Assembly (NCBI GenBank): GCA_025353105.1
Contig: JANXRG010000083.1
Span: forward strand, 1 to 45,574
DNA from: Verrucomicrobiota bacterium
Lineage (GTDB): Bacteria; Verrucomicrobiota; Verrucomicrobiia; Chthoniobacterales; SZAS-18
Direction of reading: 5' to 3'
Length of the DNA: 45,574 nt
Of this stretch, positions 43,816 to 45,574 are shown piece by piece (position 1 is the stretch's first letter; each line of letters begins with the position of its first letter). The notes below the pieces were generated by a model, which had not been told where the DNA came from, searched no databases, and was given only the letters and a program-made list of their open reading frames with translations. Made by a program: the position numbers and the translations under genes.

Positions 43816-43846
43816 GATAGTACCCCGCAAGGTTGAAAAAGTTACA
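43816..43846 (-). promoter_or_regulatory. candidate autoregulated ECF promoter
   Basis: On the minus strand TGTAAC (43846-43841) is followed by a T-tract, and GTACTATC (43823-43816) comes about 17 nt later. An AAC-containing -35 element with a T-tract is common for ECF sigma factors. It lies directly before the sigma gene, so autoregulation is likely; the -10 element is less certain. Confidence 0.45.
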
Positions 43847-43883
43847 GAAGCGCGCAATGCAAGGCGATACCCGTCCGGTGACC

Positions 43884-44019
43884 TGACCTCCGAAAATGGG
43901 ACAGATTGAAACTGGAGTTTTGCTCAAAAAAAGGAGAGCAAAACCAGCTGAAACGAAGTCGATTCAGTGAGGAGCAAATTATCGGCATCCTGCGCGAAGC
44001 GGAAGCGGCGGCCCAGTGA
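43884..44019 (+). mobile_element. left-end stub of an IS3-family insertion sequence
   Basis: After a TGACCTCCGAAAATGGGACA end-like sequence at 43884 and an AAGGAG, the frame at 43948-44019 reads KRSRFSEEQIIGILREAEAA, the start of OrfA of IS3-family elements (IS407-like). It begins with CTG in place of the usual ATG and stops after 23 codons. The rest of OrfA, OrfB and the right end are missing. The element interrupts or borders the decayed kinase gene. Confidence 0.7.
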
Positions 44020-44525
44020 AGGCGGTGTGCGCGCGGCACCACCGTGATATTCGGAGGTTTGAGATCGAAATGCACGATTTGCTCAGGCGACACCGCGCCA
44101 AGCGCCGCAGCGATCTGGTCGGTTCGGTTTGGCGCCTCATCCGGGGGCAGCGGGTCAACAATCTTGAGCACATCTGCAAGCGAGTAGTCCGCTCCAAACA
44201 CCGTCGTGTAATTGGAATGGCTTCCCGTCGTGCAGCGTGATCACGGCCGCGATGTTCGGAGGGCGCATCTGGGCGGCGGCGCGCGCCTCAAGGAGGAAGA
44301 GAAAGCGTGCCCGCTCATTGCTCAGGAGATCCAGTTTGATGATCTTGAGCACGACGATGACGTACAGGCGCGTGTCGAAGGCCCGGTACGTGATGCCCAT
44401 CGCGCCGTGCTCCAGCTCCCAGCGCGTACCATCGGCCCGCGCCGGAACCTCATAATGATCGAATTGATCGAATCGAAGCGGCTCGCTGGGTATGCGTGAC
44501 GGGGGTTTCCTGTCCCGGCGCATGG
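44020..44525 (-). pseudogene. decayed Ser/Thr protein kinase gene
   Basis: Two minus-strand frames together resemble a eukaryotic-type kinase. The upstream one has the ATP loop and lysine region in ELEHGAMGITYRAFD and VVLKIIKLDLL, then EARAAAQMRPPNIAAV. The other, from about 44200 down, has SLADVLKIVDPLPPDEA and the catalytic loop IVHFDLKPPNITVV, in which the usual HRD is HFD. The frame changes near 44200, and the kinase stops at the IS3 stub, before the DFG segment. It is therefore broken and truncated. Confidence 0.75.
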
Positions 44526-44668
44526 TTCTGACAAGCGGAAGACGAAAATGGTGCAGCGACGTTGCTCGCGTTCCGACGCGCGTAATCCGCCCCAGCCGCA
44601 GCGAGGCCGGCTGAAACGCGGACGGCACGAAAGGTGGAACGCGACCTCCGGGCGCGTTTCCAATGGCA

Positions 44669-44691
44669 GAAACGTTTCGCCGAAACGTTTC
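44669..44691. promoter_or_regulatory. tandem LacI-type palindromes
   Basis: The 10-bp palindrome GAAACGTTTC occurs twice, at 44669-44678 and 44682-44691, separated by GCC. A central CG with AAAC/GTTT half-sites is typical of operators of LacI/GalR-family regulators. No intact gene starts right beside it; the remaining parts of 44526-44921 show no convincing gene. A minus-strand frame crosses the site (44322-44693 and further upstream) but resembles nothing known. Confidence 0.45.
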
Positions 44692-44921
44692 AAATTCTCC
44701 GGAATCGATCCGTCACCGACAGGGATCCGGCGGCTGACGTCGATCCGCCGCGCAAGGATTTCCTCGACCGAGGGCGGTCGTCCCGACCCCTCGCCAACGC
44801 GCCCGGAGATCGGGTTCCACCAGTCGATGGTGCCGGCTTCCAGTTCCGTTTAGATTGCTCGTCTACGGTCCGACGTGCGGACGGGAAAAAGCCGCGGTTG
44901 AACCGCTTGGTCTTTTCGTTT

Positions 44922-45574
44922 TCAGGCTTCGTGGTGGGGAACGGACAGAACGGCAATCGGTTCCACGGGCTTGAGCTGGATCACGACATTCGCCGCGGTG
45001 ATCAAGGCGCCGCCGATCACCAACGCGGATGTCGCCGTCTCGTTGGCGTAAACAAAGCCGCCGACAATCCCGAGCCACGCCGGCAGGCACAGTGCCATCA
45101 GGCTCGTCCAAATCGGCTCGGCGCAGTAGATCAATCCGGCCTCCGTCGCTGACAGGAAACGCTGCCACCGATTCATGAGACTGAAGGTCACCATCGTGCA
45201 CACCACGGTGAGCGTGACGAGATAGCCGAGAACGGCCGGGGCGCGTCCCGCGGTGATCCAGTCGGATGCGGTTTGCTGGGTGAAGAGCCCGACCGGCAAG
45301 CAGATCAGTGCCACGACCGCGAACATCACAATCGTGGCGTGCGAGGATCGGTTGTCGTGAAAGACGGGCCGCTCGAGCCAGAGGATTTGCCCCGCGAAGA
45401 ATAATGAGGCGATGATGGTTTCGATCTCTCCGCGTCCCATTCGGAGCGTGTGCCAGTTAATCCCGGAAAGAATGGCCATGCCGACAAACACCATCAGACA
45501 ACAGAGCACGACGCGCAGCGGGGGCAGCGCGCGATGTTGGAGCGCGACAAACAACGGCAGCATCACGCAGTAGG
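44922..45574 (-). CDS. EamA/DMT-family transporter, 5' end outside the window
   Basis: The C-terminal 217 or so residues of a multi-helix transporter; the frame stays open to the window edge, so the N-terminal part lies beyond. About seven hydrophobic helices are visible. LRVVLCCLMVFVGMAILSG ends the first EamA repeat; the second repeat ends with LSATEAGLIYCAEPIWTSLMALCLP and ALVIGGALITAANVVIQL, the classical EamA pattern (a small-residue helix, then EP, then GGxLI). Such proteins export metabolites or take up nutrients. The substrate is unknown. It is on the minus strand, away from the sigma operon. Confidence 0.88.
   Translation of the reverse strand, partial: YCVMLPLFVALQHRALPPLRVVLCCLMVFVGMAILSGINWHTLRMGRGEIETIIASLFFAGQILWLERPVFHDNRSSHATIVMFAVVALICLPVGLFTQQTASDWITAGRAPAVLGYLVTLTVVCTMVTFSLMNRWQRFLSATEAGLIYCAEPIWTSLMALCLPAWLGIVGGFVYANETATSALVIGGALITAANVVIQLKPVEPIAVLSVPHHEA

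Noticed and set aside
1-45574. tRNA or rRNA genes
   Set aside because: Intergenic regions were read for TTCGA-type T-loops with matching acceptor stems and for rRNA-like sequence; none was found.

Overview
The window looks like chromosomal DNA of a GC-rich bacterium of the phylum Verrucomicrobiota. This is inferred from the combination of a PEP-CTERM protein next to a TIGR02597-like secreted protein, an Oar-type TonB receptor, a REP-associated transposase with REP-like palindromes, a GxxExxY gene inside inverted repeats, and an almost complete lack of Shine-Dalgarno sequences before ribosomal genes. No rRNA, tRNA or CRISPR array was seen.

Bases 1-11579 are a mixed accessory region. It holds pyruvate kinase, two secreted surface proteins (TIGR02597-like and PEP-CTERM), a 5'-truncated and frameshifted RHS/YD-repeat gene followed by a small secreted protein, a REP-associated tyrosine transposase (RAYT) with its palindromes, and a minus-strand TonB-dependent receptor with a clear intrinsic terminator. 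One REP-like motif of the RAYT region sits inside the RHS gene in a 97-bp duplication; removing those 97 bp restores the reading frame.

Bases 11835-24655 are mostly housekeeping genes. An M16 peptidase pair (catalytic plus non-catalytic subunit) is split by a 477-bp unit made of a GxxExxY gene within 28-bp inverted repeats. Then come ileS, a polytopic membrane protein, an unknown exported protein, a processive GT2 glycosyltransferase, an L,D-transpeptidase lipoprotein, rpsT and tgt. The last codons and stop of tgt are supplied by a hairpin-forming repeat.

Bases 24766-42423 are one long ribosomal superoperon: rpsL-rpsG-fusA-rpsJ-rplC-rplD-rplW-rplB-rpsS-(552-bp gap)-rplV-rpsC-rplP-rpmC-rpsQ-rplN-rplX-rplE-rpsH-rplF-rplR-rpsE-rplO-secY-map-infA-rpmJ-rpsM-rpsK-rpsD, ending at a terminator. 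Genes often found in this string elsewhere (tuf, rpsN, rpmD, rpoA, rplQ) are absent. S11 carries a long Ala/Pro/Lys-rich N-terminal extension, and map and infA overlap by 40 nt.

Bases 42424-45574 are accessory again: a minus-strand ECF sigma / anti-sigma / 46-aa exported peptide operon, an IS3-family stub, a decayed Ser/Thr kinase, a tandem LacI-type operator, and the 3' part of an EamA transporter that runs off the window.
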